Assembly (NCBI RefSeq): GCF_006539145.1
Contig: NZ_BJML01000001.1
Span: 434,001-498,000, forward strand
Direction of reading: 5' to 3'
Source of the DNA: Microbacterium testaceum
GTDB lineage: Bacteria; Actinomycetota; Actinomycetes; Actinomycetales; Microbacteriaceae
Length of the DNA stretch: 64,000 bases
The notes under the pieces are model-generated. The model saw only the letters and a program-made list of their open reading frames with translations. It was not told the origin of the DNA and did no database searches. Position numbers and translations under genes: made by a program. Positions 49,564 to 56,536 of the stretch are shown here, piece by piece (the stretch's first letter is position 1; each line of letters opens with the position of its first letter).

Positions 49564-50733
49564 ATGCAGAAGCTCACCGAACGTCTCGTGTCGTGGGCGA
49601 GCCTGATCGATGACAAGACCATCGACCAGGCCCGTACCTCGTCGCGCATGCCGTTCATCTACCCCCACCTCGCCCTCATGCCCGATGCCCACCTGGGCTT
49701 GGGTGCAACGGTCGGGTCGGTCATCCCGACGCTCGGGACGATCATGCCGGCGGCCGTCGGCGTCGACATCGGGTGCGGAATGATCGCCGTCAAGACGCAG
49801 TTCCGTGCCGCCGACCTCGCCGGTCGCGATCTCGCAGAGCTGCGGCAGCAGATCGAGCGCGCCATCCCGCTCTCGGCCGGTCGTGACAACCGCAAGATCG
49901 TCGCGACCGCCGAGCCGCGGGTGGCCGAGCTCGAGGCGCTCGCCGACGAGGCCGGGTTCGACCCCGCGTCGTACGCCGGTCACTGGCGGCACCAGCTCGG
50001 GTCGCTGGGCAGCGGCAACCACTTCATCGAGATCTCGCTCGACGAGAACGACGACGTGTGGATGTTCCTGCACTCCGGCTCGCGCGGCGTCGGCAACCGC
50101 ATCGCGCAGCACCACATCACGGTGGCGCAGCGGCTCGCGAAGCAGTGGTGGATCGAGCTTCCGCACCCCGATTTGGCCTACCTCGTCGAGGGCACGCCGG
50201 AGTTCACTCGGTACATCAGCGAGCTCCGGTGGGCGCAGCATTTCGCCCTGCTCAACCGCGAAGAGATGATGGACCGCGTCGCGAACCAGCTCGGGCGATT
50301 CCTCGACGCCCCCGTCGAAGAGCGCGAGCGGATCAACTGCCATCACAACTTCACCGAGTCCGAAAGGCACTTCGGCAAGCAGGTGTGGGTGTCGCGCAAG
50401 GGCGCGATCATGGCCGACGCCGGTCGTCCGGGCCTCATCCCGGGGTCGATGGGCACGGCCTCGTACGTCGTCGAGGGCCGGGGCAACCCCGTCGCGTTGA
50501 ACTCCTCTCCGCACGGCGCGGGTCGGGAGTACTCGCGATCGGCCGCCCGCAAGACCTTCACGCGCGAACAGCTGCGCGAAGCGATGGTGGGGATCGAGTA
50601 CCGAGACACCGACGCGTTCATCGATGAGATCCCGCAGGCCTACAAGCCGATCGACCGGGTCATGGCCGATGCCGCCGACCTCGTCACGGTGCGGCACACG
50701 CTGCGCCAGATCGTCAATGTGAAGGGCGACTGA
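49564..50733 (+). CDS. rtcB: RNA-splicing ligase RtcB
   Basis: GTP- and Mn-dependent RNA ligase joining 2',3'-cyclic phosphate or 3'-phosphate ends to 5'-OH ends. The 389-residue product carries the metal-binding VGVDIGCGMIA (Cys ligand near 78), GSLGSGNHFIE, FLHSGSRGVGN, and the guanylylated His region SSPHGAGREYSR AAARK-like segment near 320. No archease or RtcA/RtcR genes are adjacent. ATG 49564 has a GAAGGAAAGG site. A long stem-loop follows its stop. Confidence 0.95.
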   Translation: MQKLTERLVSWASLIDDKTIDQARTSSRMPFIYPHLALMPDAHLGLGATVGSVIPTLGTIMPAAVGVDIGCGMIAVKTQFRAADLAGRDLAELRQQIERAIPLSAGRDNRKIVATAEPRVAELEALADEAGFDPASYAGHWRHQLGSLGSGNHFIEISLDENDDVWMFLHSGSRGVGNRIAQHHITVAQRLAKQWWIELPHPDLAYLVEGTPEFTRYISELRWAQHFALLNREEMMDRVANQLGRFLDAPVEERERINCHHNFTESERHFGKQVWVSRKGAIMADAGRPGLIPGSMGTASYVVEGRGNPVALNSSPHGAGREYSRSAARKTFTREQLREAMVGIEYRDTDAFIDEIPQAYKPIDRVMADAADLVTVRHTLRQIVNVKGD

Positions 50734-50735
50734 GA

Positions 50736-50773
50736 CGGATGCCATGGCTGCCACGCCGCAGCCATGGCATCCG
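50736..50773 (+). terminator. 15-bp stem-loop after rtcB with GGATGCC/GGCATCC arms
   Basis: CGGATGCCATGGCTG and CAGCCATGGCATCCG pair perfectly around the loop CCACGCCG, 2 nt after the rtcB stop. No T-run follows, but position and strength fit transcript termination. Both arms contain the over-represented heptamer. Confidence 0.75.
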
Positions 50774-50891
50774 CCGTTCGGTCGGGGTGAAATACATCGC
50801 TCGGGGGATGCGCGGACGGACGTCGTTTCGCGACGATGGGGAAGAGCTCGCGAAGCCGCGCGGGCGGACACTTCCCCCGGAGTGAAGATTC

Positions 50892-51200
50892 ATGAGCCCT
50901 GATCGTGCCCAGACCCTCGACCATCATCCCGACCCCTCCGGCCGGAGCGAACGCCAGAGCACGTGCATTCGCCTCGCTCAGGCCCGCCTGGCGGCTTTCG
51001 TGGAGAGCACGGCAGACGACGTCGACGAGACCTCGGACGCGGCCGTGACCGCGCTGCGCTCCGCGGTGTCGTCGGGAGCCGACCTCGACCGCATCTCCGC
51101 CGAGCTCGAGGTGAGCACCGGTGCGATTCAGGCGATCGTCGACGGCTCGGTGCCGCTGCGCAGTCTGCATCCCGACGACCGGCTCCGGCCCCGCACCTGA
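50892..51200 (+). CDS. Hypothetical protein
   Basis: 102-residue soluble protein. After a disordered N-terminus it is helical (IRLAQARLAAFVESTADDVD, AAVTALRSAVSSGADLDRIS) and ends with AELEVSTGAIQAIVDG, which looks like a helix-turn-helix of the sigma-factor/MerR-related type. Possible DNA-binding role, weakly supported. Confidence 0.6.
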   Translation: MSPDRAQTLDHHPDPSGRSERQSTCIRLAQARLAAFVESTADDVDETSDAAVTALRSAVSSGADLDRISAELEVSTGAIQAIVDGSVPLRSLHPDDRLRPRT

Positions 51201-51274
51201 CGGGCGTAGTTTCGACGCGGTCGATGTCCCCGCCCTGGGGCCACTCGACTTCTGTGCGGGGTTACGCTCTGGGC

Positions 51275-52498
51275 ATGAAGACCGGCGCCGCGGGCGGCTT
51301 TGCGACCATCGACTTCGAGACGACGGGCCTCGTCCCCGAACGTGACGATCGTGCGATAGAGGTGTCCGTCGTGCACTCGGACCCGGACGGAACGATCACG
51401 GGGCAGTGGGAGACGCTGATAAATCCGCGTAGAGACCTGGGTGCACAACGCATTCACAACATCTCCGCTCGCGACATCATCAAGGCTCCTATTTTCGAGA
51501 GGGTCGCCGCCGAGCTGCTGGAGCTGCTGTCGGGTCGCGTGGTCGTCGCCCACAACGCGTCTTTCGACCTTCGATTCCTCAACGCCGAGCTCGATCGGAT
51601 CGACTACAGGCGAGCCGACGACTTCGTCACGGCATGCACGATGCGCCTCGCCCGCACACATCTCGGCAGCGGCCTGGCCCTCGCGGATTGCTGCGATGCC
51701 TTCGGTATCCCGCTCGTGGGGGCGCATCGGGCTTCAGCTGACGCGCTGGCCACGGCCCGCCTCCTCGAAGCGTTCATCGCAAGCGGGGGGAGCGAGCAGT
51801 GGGATCCGCTTCTGCTGTCAGCCCCGCACCTGACGCCCTTCGATGGTGGGCGCGATGCGTGGCTCGCCCGGGACGAGGTGCCCCCCGTCACCCCCGGTTT
51901 CATCGACCGCATAGTGGTGCGGATCCCGGATGTCTCAGAGACCCATGAGCAAGCGGAGTATCTCGCACTCGTCGAGCGAGCCCTTCTCGATCGCTACCTC
52001 TCCGAGCACGAGACGGACGCCCTCGTCGCTCTCGCTGATCGGTCCGGGATCGGGCGGGACACCGCGCATCGGTTGCACCGCGACTATTTCACCGCGTTGG
52101 TCAACGTCGTCTGGGCCGACGGTGTCGTCACGGATGTCGAACGGGCGGACGTCGAGCTCGTCGCCGCTCTGCTCGACATCGACGACGAGATGGTGTCCCG
52201 TCTTCTTCTCGCGCCGCCCACGCGTTTGACGTCACCTCCGACGGTCGTCCTCCAGGAGTTCCTTCTCGCGCCCGGCGACGAGATCGTGCTCACCGGCGAG
52301 ATGTCGCGTTCGAGGTCCGAGTGGGAGCGGGATCTTCGTTCAGCCGGCTTCGTTCCGAAACCCGCCGTGACCAAGCGAACAGCGATTCTCGTAGCCGCGG
52401 ACCCCGACTCGCTGTCGGGCAAAGCGCGCAAGGCGCGGGACTACGGCGTCCCCGTCGTCGGAGAAGGCTGGCTGCGCGACCTGCTGGCGAGTGTTTGA
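51275..52498 (+). CDS. DEDDh exonuclease with TerB-like and BRCT domains
   Basis: 407-residue protein. Residues ~8-170 form a DnaQ-type exonuclease: FATIDFETTG (ExoI), VVVAHNASFDLRFLNAEL (ExoII), HRASADALATARLLEAF (ExoIII, DEDDh). Residues ~215-310 match a TerB-like helical domain with acidic residues (VNVVWADGVVTDVERADVEL). The last ~75 residues form a BRCT domain (GDEIVLTGEMSRSRSEWERD, GVPVVGEGWLRDLL). The layout suggests DNA repair or replication-associated editing. The stop overlaps the next ATG. Confidence 0.9.
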   Translation: MKTGAAGGFATIDFETTGLVPERDDRAIEVSVVHSDPDGTITGQWETLINPRRDLGAQRIHNISARDIIKAPIFERVAAELLELLSGRVVVAHNASFDLRFLNAELDRIDYRRADDFVTACTMRLARTHLGSGLALADCCDAFGIPLVGAHRASADALATARLLEAFIASGGSEQWDPLLLSAPHLTPFDGGRDAWLARDEVPPVTPGFIDRIVVRIPDVSETHEQAEYLALVERALLDRYLSEHETDALVALADRSGIGRDTAHRLHRDYFTALVNVVWADGVVTDVERADVELVAALLDIDDEMVSRLLLAPPTRLTSPPTVVLQEFLLAPGDEIVLTGEMSRSRSEWERDLRSAGFVPKPAVTKRTAILVAADPDSLSGKARKARDYGVPVVGEGWLRDLLASV

Positions 52499-52947
52499 TG
52501 GGCGAGCGCAGGTTCGAATGGGGCGGTCTCAGCGCCGACCGCGGCGACTACGTGACCGCGGCGGAGGCACTGGCGATGCTCGAGGTGCTCGTCGTCGCCC
52601 AGGCCGACCTCGCCGTCACGACCGAGCTGCGTGACGGCGCCGCATGGGCGCGCTTCTCGCGTGGAGAGCGCTGGGCCGTCGTCTCGACGCCCGGCTCGCG
52701 GTGGTTCTCGGTCGAGACCGACACGGGCCACCGCCTGCAGATCGTCGACGCCAACACCTCGAAGGATCAGAGCGCCCAACTGCTCGCCGTCCATGTCGAC
52801 GTGGCCGAGGCGTACGTCCGCGGCGAGGCGGTGCCGGTGCGCGCCGGTGGGCTCGGCGGTTCGGTGCTCGCGATCGACGTGAACGGACGGCAGGTGCTGT
52901 TGACACAGTCCGTCGGGCGCCGAGTGCGCGGTCTGTTCGGCCGATAG
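52498..52947 (+). CDS. Hypothetical protein coupled to the exonuclease gene
   Basis: 149-residue soluble protein starting in a TGATG overlap with the exonuclease stop. It has a mixed alpha/beta pattern (YVTAAEALAMLEVLVVAQAD, RFSRGERWAVVSTPGSRWFS, LLAVHVDVAEAYVRGEAVPV, GGSVLAIDVNGRQVLLTQSV). Unrecognised; the coupled start is the only functional hint. Confidence 0.7.
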   Translation: MGERRFEWGGLSADRGDYVTAAEALAMLEVLVVAQADLAVTTELRDGAAWARFSRGERWAVVSTPGSRWFSVETDTGHRLQIVDANTSKDQSAQLLAVHVDVAEAYVRGEAVPVRAGGLGGSVLAIDVNGRQVLLTQSVGRRVRGLFGR

Positions 52948-53029
52948 GCCCGGCGGCCGCTCCGGTCAAGCCGGTGCTCCTCGCTCGCGCTCTTGCCAGG
53001 CTGGAGGGGTACGCGACGAAGGGAAACCC

Positions 53030-53203
53030 ATGAGCGACTCGCAGAACTCCGCACCCGCCGACGACGCCACCGACCTCGGCGACGACCCCACGGTCAAGCC
53101 GAGCCAGGAGAACGACGTCGACGAGGAAGCCAAGGCTCCCTCCAAGGACGATCCGAGCGCCGACCACCGGGCGACGGGAATCGGAGTCATCGGCGACGAG
53201 TGA
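53030..53203 (+). CDS. Small acidic hypothetical protein (57 aa)
   Basis: 57-residue acidic protein (MSDSQNSAPADDATDLGDDP, ENDVDEEAKAPSKDD, and a conserved-looking end TGIGVIGDE). ATG 53030 has a GAAGGGAAA site. It resembles short disordered actinobacterial proteins with a hydrophobic tip; function unknown. Confidence 0.6.
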   Translation: MSDSQNSAPADDATDLGDDPTVKPSQENDVDEEAKAPSKDDPSADHRATGIGVIGDE

Positions 53204-53277
53204 TCCGGATGCCGCGGAGCGGGCGTCGAGATCGTCGGCGGTCGCCCCGCGGGTCGGGGCGCGCCGCTCCACGGTGC

Positions 53278-53283
53278 TAATCT
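53278..53283 (+). promoter_or_regulatory. -10 box for tRNA-Arg
   Basis: TAATCT at 53278-53283 lies 10 nt before the tRNA 5' end. No -35 match is evident. Confidence 0.45.
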
Positions 53284-53293
53284 TGACCGGTCC

Positions 53294-53366
53294 GCCTCCG
53301 TAGCTCAGGGGATAGAGCGTTGGTTTCCGGTACCAAAGGTCGCTGGTTCGATTCCAGTCGGGGGCA
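53294..53366 (+). tRNA. tRNA-Arg (anticodon CCG)
   Basis: Complete 73-nt cloverleaf: acceptor GCCTCCG pairs with CGGGGGC (one G-U), D-arm GCTC/GAGC, anticodon stem TTGGT/ACCAA around the loop TTCCGGT giving CCG, T-arm GCTGG-TTCGATT-CCAGT, discriminator A. CCA is not encoded. It reads the CGG codon. Confidence 0.96.
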
Positions 53367-53372
53367 CATCGA

Positions 53373-53403
53373 GAAGGCCGCGATCATGACGATCGCGGCC
53401 TTC
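53373..53403. terminator. Terminator after tRNA-Arg, shared with convergent gene
   Basis: GAAGGCCGCGATC / GATCGCGGCCTTC 13-bp perfect stem with a 5-nt loop, 6 nt after the tRNA and 13 nt before the end of the minus-strand DUF2188-like gene. Confidence 0.82.
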
Positions 53404-53416
53404 GGTCTTGCCGGGT

Positions 53417-53614
53417 TCAGCCCTCGTCGGTGACGGACCCGGTGGGCTCGGCGTCTTCGACGATGTGCTGCGAACCGAGCTCGTCCGCGACGGCCCGTCC
53501 CTGGTCCACGGCCTCTTCGCGGCTGGAGAAGCTCGCCGAGAGCTCGGGGCGGCCCTCGACCGCGTTCTCCCACTGTCCTCGGTTCGATCGTGTGGTCACG
53601 TCGTTCTGGCTCAT
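53417..53614 (-). CDS. DUF2188-like small protein
   Basis: 65-residue protein with the DUF2188 pattern: a tryptophan-containing start (TRSNRGQWENAVEGRPELSA), then FSSREEAVDQGRAVADELGS QHIV-like end. Such proteins are small and of unknown function. ATG 53614 is favoured over ATG 53623; neither has a strong ribosome site. Confidence 0.75.
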   Translation of the reverse strand: MSQNDVTTRSNRGQWENAVEGRPELSASFSSREEAVDQGRAVADELGSQHIVEDAEPTGSVTDEG

Positions 53615-53734
53615 GGCATCCATGTCACACCCGGGCTGTGTCCTCCACCCCCGTCTTGACAGGCGTTGTCAAGACCACCACGCGTTTCCGGCGAAGGCTG
53701 ACATGCTGGGCAGTACCTTCGAAAGGGGTCTGTC

Positions 53735-53989
53735 ATGAGTGTCGGAGCCGGCATCGCGCTGTTCGTCATCGGCGCCATCCTCGCCTTCGCGGTCAATCTC
53801 CCCAATGAGTTCGTCGACCTGACCACGATCGGGTACATCATGATGGGCGCGGGCGTCGTCGTCTTCCTCATCGGTGTCGTGCTGCTCGTGCGTCGCCGCC
53901 AGACCGATACGGTGACCCGCACCGAGGGAGCCGGGGCAGCCCACGTCACGCGCTCGACCACGCGCTCCTCGAACGACGACCTCGTCTGA
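53735..53989 (+). CDS. Two-helix membrane protein, DUF6458-like
   Basis: 84-residue membrane protein with two hydrophobic helices (VGAGIALFVIGAILAFAVNL and GYIMMGAGVVVFLIGVVLLV) linked by VDLTTIGY, and a polar tail. The pattern matches the actinobacterial DUF6458 group. ATG 53735 has GAAAGG upstream. Function unknown. Confidence 0.8.
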   Translation: MSVGAGIALFVIGAILAFAVNLPNEFVDLTTIGYIMMGAGVVVFLIGVVLLVRRRQTDTVTRTEGAGAAHVTRSTTRSSNDDLV

Positions 53990-54020
53990 GTAGCTCGGGG
54001 CCGCGCCCCGGAGAACGAGA

Positions 54021-55175
54021 ATGACCGAACCCACCCCCACCGTCGCCTACGACCGGGCCGTCGACGATCTGTTCGACGGGCGCTACCGCCTCGGTCGCGT
54101 CCTCGGCCAGGGCGGATACGCGCGTGTCTACGAAGCCGTCGACACCGCTCTCGAACGCACCCTCGCCCTCAAGGTGATCGACGGCGACGGCGCCGACCCC
54201 TCCGACGTGGCCCGCGTGCGCTCCGAGATCCGGCTGCTCGCGTCCCTGTCGCACCCCTCGCTTGTAACGCTGTACGACGCCAAGCTCGACGCGCAGCCGG
54301 CCTACCTGGCCATGGAACTCATCGCCGGACCGACCCTGACCGACCGCATAGCGCGCGGACCGCTTCCGGGGCCCGATGTCGCCCGCATCGGTCGCGAGAT
54401 CGCCGAGGCGTTCGCCGTCATCCACGGTCGCGGCATCGTCCACCGCGACGTGAAGCCCTCGAACATCCTCATCCGACCCGCCGCCCACGCCGGCGAGAGC
54501 CCGCGCGCGACCCTCGCCGACTTCGGCATCGCCTCGCTCGTGGGAGCGACGCGGGTGACGCGCGCCGACACGGTGATCGGCACCGCGGCGTATCTCAGTC
54601 CCGAGCAGGCCCGGGGGATGCCGGCCGGCCCCGCGAGCGACGTCTACGCGCTCGGACTCGTCCTGCTCGAGGCGCTGACCGGCTCCCGCCCCTTCGGATC
54701 CCGCACCCCGCACGAGGCCCTCGCCGCCCGTCTCGTCGCGGCTCCCGAGATCCCCGCGCAGATCCCGCCCGCGTGGCGTGAAGTTCTCGAGCGGATGACC
54801 GCGATCGAGCCGAACGAGAGACCGGATGCCACGGGCCTCATCTCCGAGCTCGGCACCCTCTCGGGGGTGACGGTGCCCGTATCGGCCCCGGCGAAGCCGG
54901 CCTCGCCTCTTCCGACGGCCGCCCTTGCCGGCAGCACCGGCCCCACGCGCGTCTTCGAGCCGTCCGCGAACCCGACTCGGCGCCGGGCCGAGACAAAGCC
55001 CTCGCCTCGCGCGCTCGTCATCGGCGCCGTCGTTGCGGTTCTCCTGGCCGTCGGAGGCATCGGCATCGCCGCAGCTGTCGGTTCCGGGGGCGGGGCCGAC
55101 GAGCCCGCTCTGCCGTCGCTTCCCCAGCCCCTCGACCAGCACATGGACGACCTCTGGAAGCAGGTGGGTCCGTGA
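54021..55175 (+). CDS. Serine/threonine-protein kinase (PknB-like, receptor type)
   Basis: 384-residue Hanks-type kinase. Kinase domain at ~20-275: glycine loop VLGQGGYARVYEAVD, ATP Lys in LALKVIDGD, catalytic loop IVHRDVKPSNILI, DFG in LADFGIASLVG, APE-like LSPEQARG. One membrane helix near 335 (ALVIGAVVAVLLAVGGIGIA) and a short external tail without PASTA repeats. The stop overlaps the GTG of a lipoprotein gene, suggesting the pair senses something at the cell surface. Confidence 0.94.
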   Translation: MTEPTPTVAYDRAVDDLFDGRYRLGRVLGQGGYARVYEAVDTALERTLALKVIDGDGADPSDVARVRSEIRLLASLSHPSLVTLYDAKLDAQPAYLAMELIAGPTLTDRIARGPLPGPDVARIGREIAEAFAVIHGRGIVHRDVKPSNILIRPAAHAGESPRATLADFGIASLVGATRVTRADTVIGTAAYLSPEQARGMPAGPASDVYALGLVLLEALTGSRPFGSRTPHEALAARLVAAPEIPAQIPPAWREVLERMTAIEPNERPDATGLISELGTLSGVTVPVSAPAKPASPLPTAALAGSTGPTRVFEPSANPTRRRAETKPSPRALVIGAVVAVLLAVGGIGIAAAVGSGGGADEPALPSLPQPLDQHMDDLWKQVGP

Positions 55176-55639
55176 TCCGCCGCGCCGCCCCCGCCGCGGG
55201 CCTCCTCCTCGCCGCGGCCATCGTCCTCACGGCGTGCACCCCGCCGGCTGCGACCCCCACGGCCTGGCAGCAGAACGTGCAGACCGTGGCCGATCAGGCC
55301 TCTGGTGGCGACTACGCCTCGGCTCTCGCGAGCCTGGATGCTCTCGAGGCCGACGTGGTCGCCCGCCGTGACGCCGGCGAAATCTCCGCGGACGAAGCCG
55401 ACGGCATCCTGAGCCGGATCGCCACCGTCCGAGCCGACCTGACCTCTCTCGTGCCGACGCCGACGCCGACGCCCACAACGGATCCCGCGCCCACACAGTC
55501 GTCGGACACGGTCGTCGACGACGGTGGTGATGAGCCCGCCCAGCCGGCTCCGGACGACCAGAGTCCCGGCGGAAAAGACGACAAGGGACCGGGCAACGGC
55601 AATGGCAACGGCAAGGGCCCCGGCAAGAAAGACGGCTGA
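55172..55639 (+). CDS. Lipoprotein coupled to Ser/Thr kinase
   Basis: 155-residue lipoprotein with signal GLLLAAAIVLTAC (lipobox LTAC), a helical segment (QNVQTVADQASGGDYASALA, ISADEADGILSRIATVRADL), then a Pro/Thr-rich linker and a Gly/Asn/Lys-rich tail (GPGNGNGNGKGPGKKDG). It shares helices with extracytoplasmic parts of some receptor kinases. GTG 55172 overlaps the kinase stop. Possibly a partner sensor of the kinase; inference. Confidence 0.8.
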   Translation: MIRRAAPAAGLLLAAAIVLTACTPPAATPTAWQQNVQTVADQASGGDYASALASLDALEADVVARRDAGEISADEADGILSRIATVRADLTSLVPTPTPTPTTDPAPTQSSDTVVDDGGDEPAQPAPDDQSPGGKDDKGPGNGNGNGKGPGKKDG

Positions 55640-55693
55640 GCCGCTTCGCCCGGGTCGCGCCGAGGGGGTCGGAACGCGTGCGAGGATTGCCCG

Positions 55694-56497
55694 GTGCCGC
55701 GCCGCGTGACCGCTGAACTCGACCTCGATCTCGGGGCCTCCGTCGACCTCATCTTCCAGATCACCGCCGCACAGGGAGCACCCCTCGCGAGTGAGAACCT
55801 GACGTTCTCGCAGGGCGATCGTCACTACGCGCCGACCGAGCTCGTCGATCAGGCCGGGAGCCGGCTCCACCGACTCACCGCCGATCAGGGGCCGCTCTCG
55901 GTGCGGTACGAGGCGCTCGTGACGGGCCTCGCACACGGGCCGCGCACGAGCGATCTCGAGACCATCGGGTACCTCCGGCCGAGCCGGTACTGCCAGTCCG
56001 ACGAGGTCTTCGCCCAGGCGCGACGTCAGTTCCTTGGGCTGTCGGGACGCGAGCTCCTGGCCGCGGTGTCGAGCTTCGTGGCATCCACCGTCACCTACAC
56101 GCCCGGGCTCAGCACGGGCACCGACAGCGCCGTGACGACCCTGTCGACCGGTCAGGGCGTGTGCCGTGACTACGCCCACGTCGTGATCGCCCTCCTGCGC
56201 GCGATGGACGTGCCGGCTCGCTACGCGGCGTGCTTCGCCCCGGGACTGGAGCCGATGGACTTCCACGCCGTCGCCGAGGCGTACCTCGACGGGGCCTGGT
56301 ACGTCATCGACGCCACGCGCCTCGCCGACCGCCGCTCGCTCGTGCGGATCGCCACGGGACGCGACGCGGCCGACTGCGCCTTCCTCAGCTTCCACGGCGG
56401 ATACGTGGGGCTCGAGCGGATGCGCGTGGATGCCGTGCTCGAAGACGCCCCCGCTGCGGAGCCCGACGACCACGAGACCCTGGTGCGGATCGCCTGA
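55694..56497 (+). CDS. Transglutaminase-like cysteine protease family protein
   Basis: 267-residue protein. N-terminal beta region, then a transglutaminase core with catalytic Cys157 in GQGVCRDYAHVVIALLRAMD, His in MDFHAVAEAYLDGAWYVIDA (near 196) and Asp in VIDATRLADR. No signal peptide, so it acts inside the cell. GTG 55694 is the only good start. Substrate unknown. Confidence 0.88.
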   Translation: MPRRVTAELDLDLGASVDLIFQITAAQGAPLASENLTFSQGDRHYAPTELVDQAGSRLHRLTADQGPLSVRYEALVTGLAHGPRTSDLETIGYLRPSRYCQSDEVFAQARRQFLGLSGRELLAAVSSFVASTVTYTPGLSTGTDSAVTTLSTGQGVCRDYAHVVIALLRAMDVPARYAACFAPGLEPMDFHAVAEAYLDGAWYVIDATRLADRRSLVRIATGRDAADCAFLSFHGGYVGLERMRVDAVLEDAPAAEPDDHETLVRIA

Positions 56498-56521
56498 CGC
56501 GGCCTCCCAGGCGTCGCGCCC

Positions 56522-56527
56522 TAGACT
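56522..56527 (+). promoter_or_regulatory. -10 box of argS, probably leaderless
   Basis: TAGACT ends 9 nt before ATG 56537 with no ribosome site (TGACGGGTT lies between), so the argS mRNA probably starts at or within 3 nt of the start codon. The same CCTAGACT string occurs before lysA at 59113-59120. Confidence 0.5.
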
Positions 56528-56536
56528 TGACGGGTT

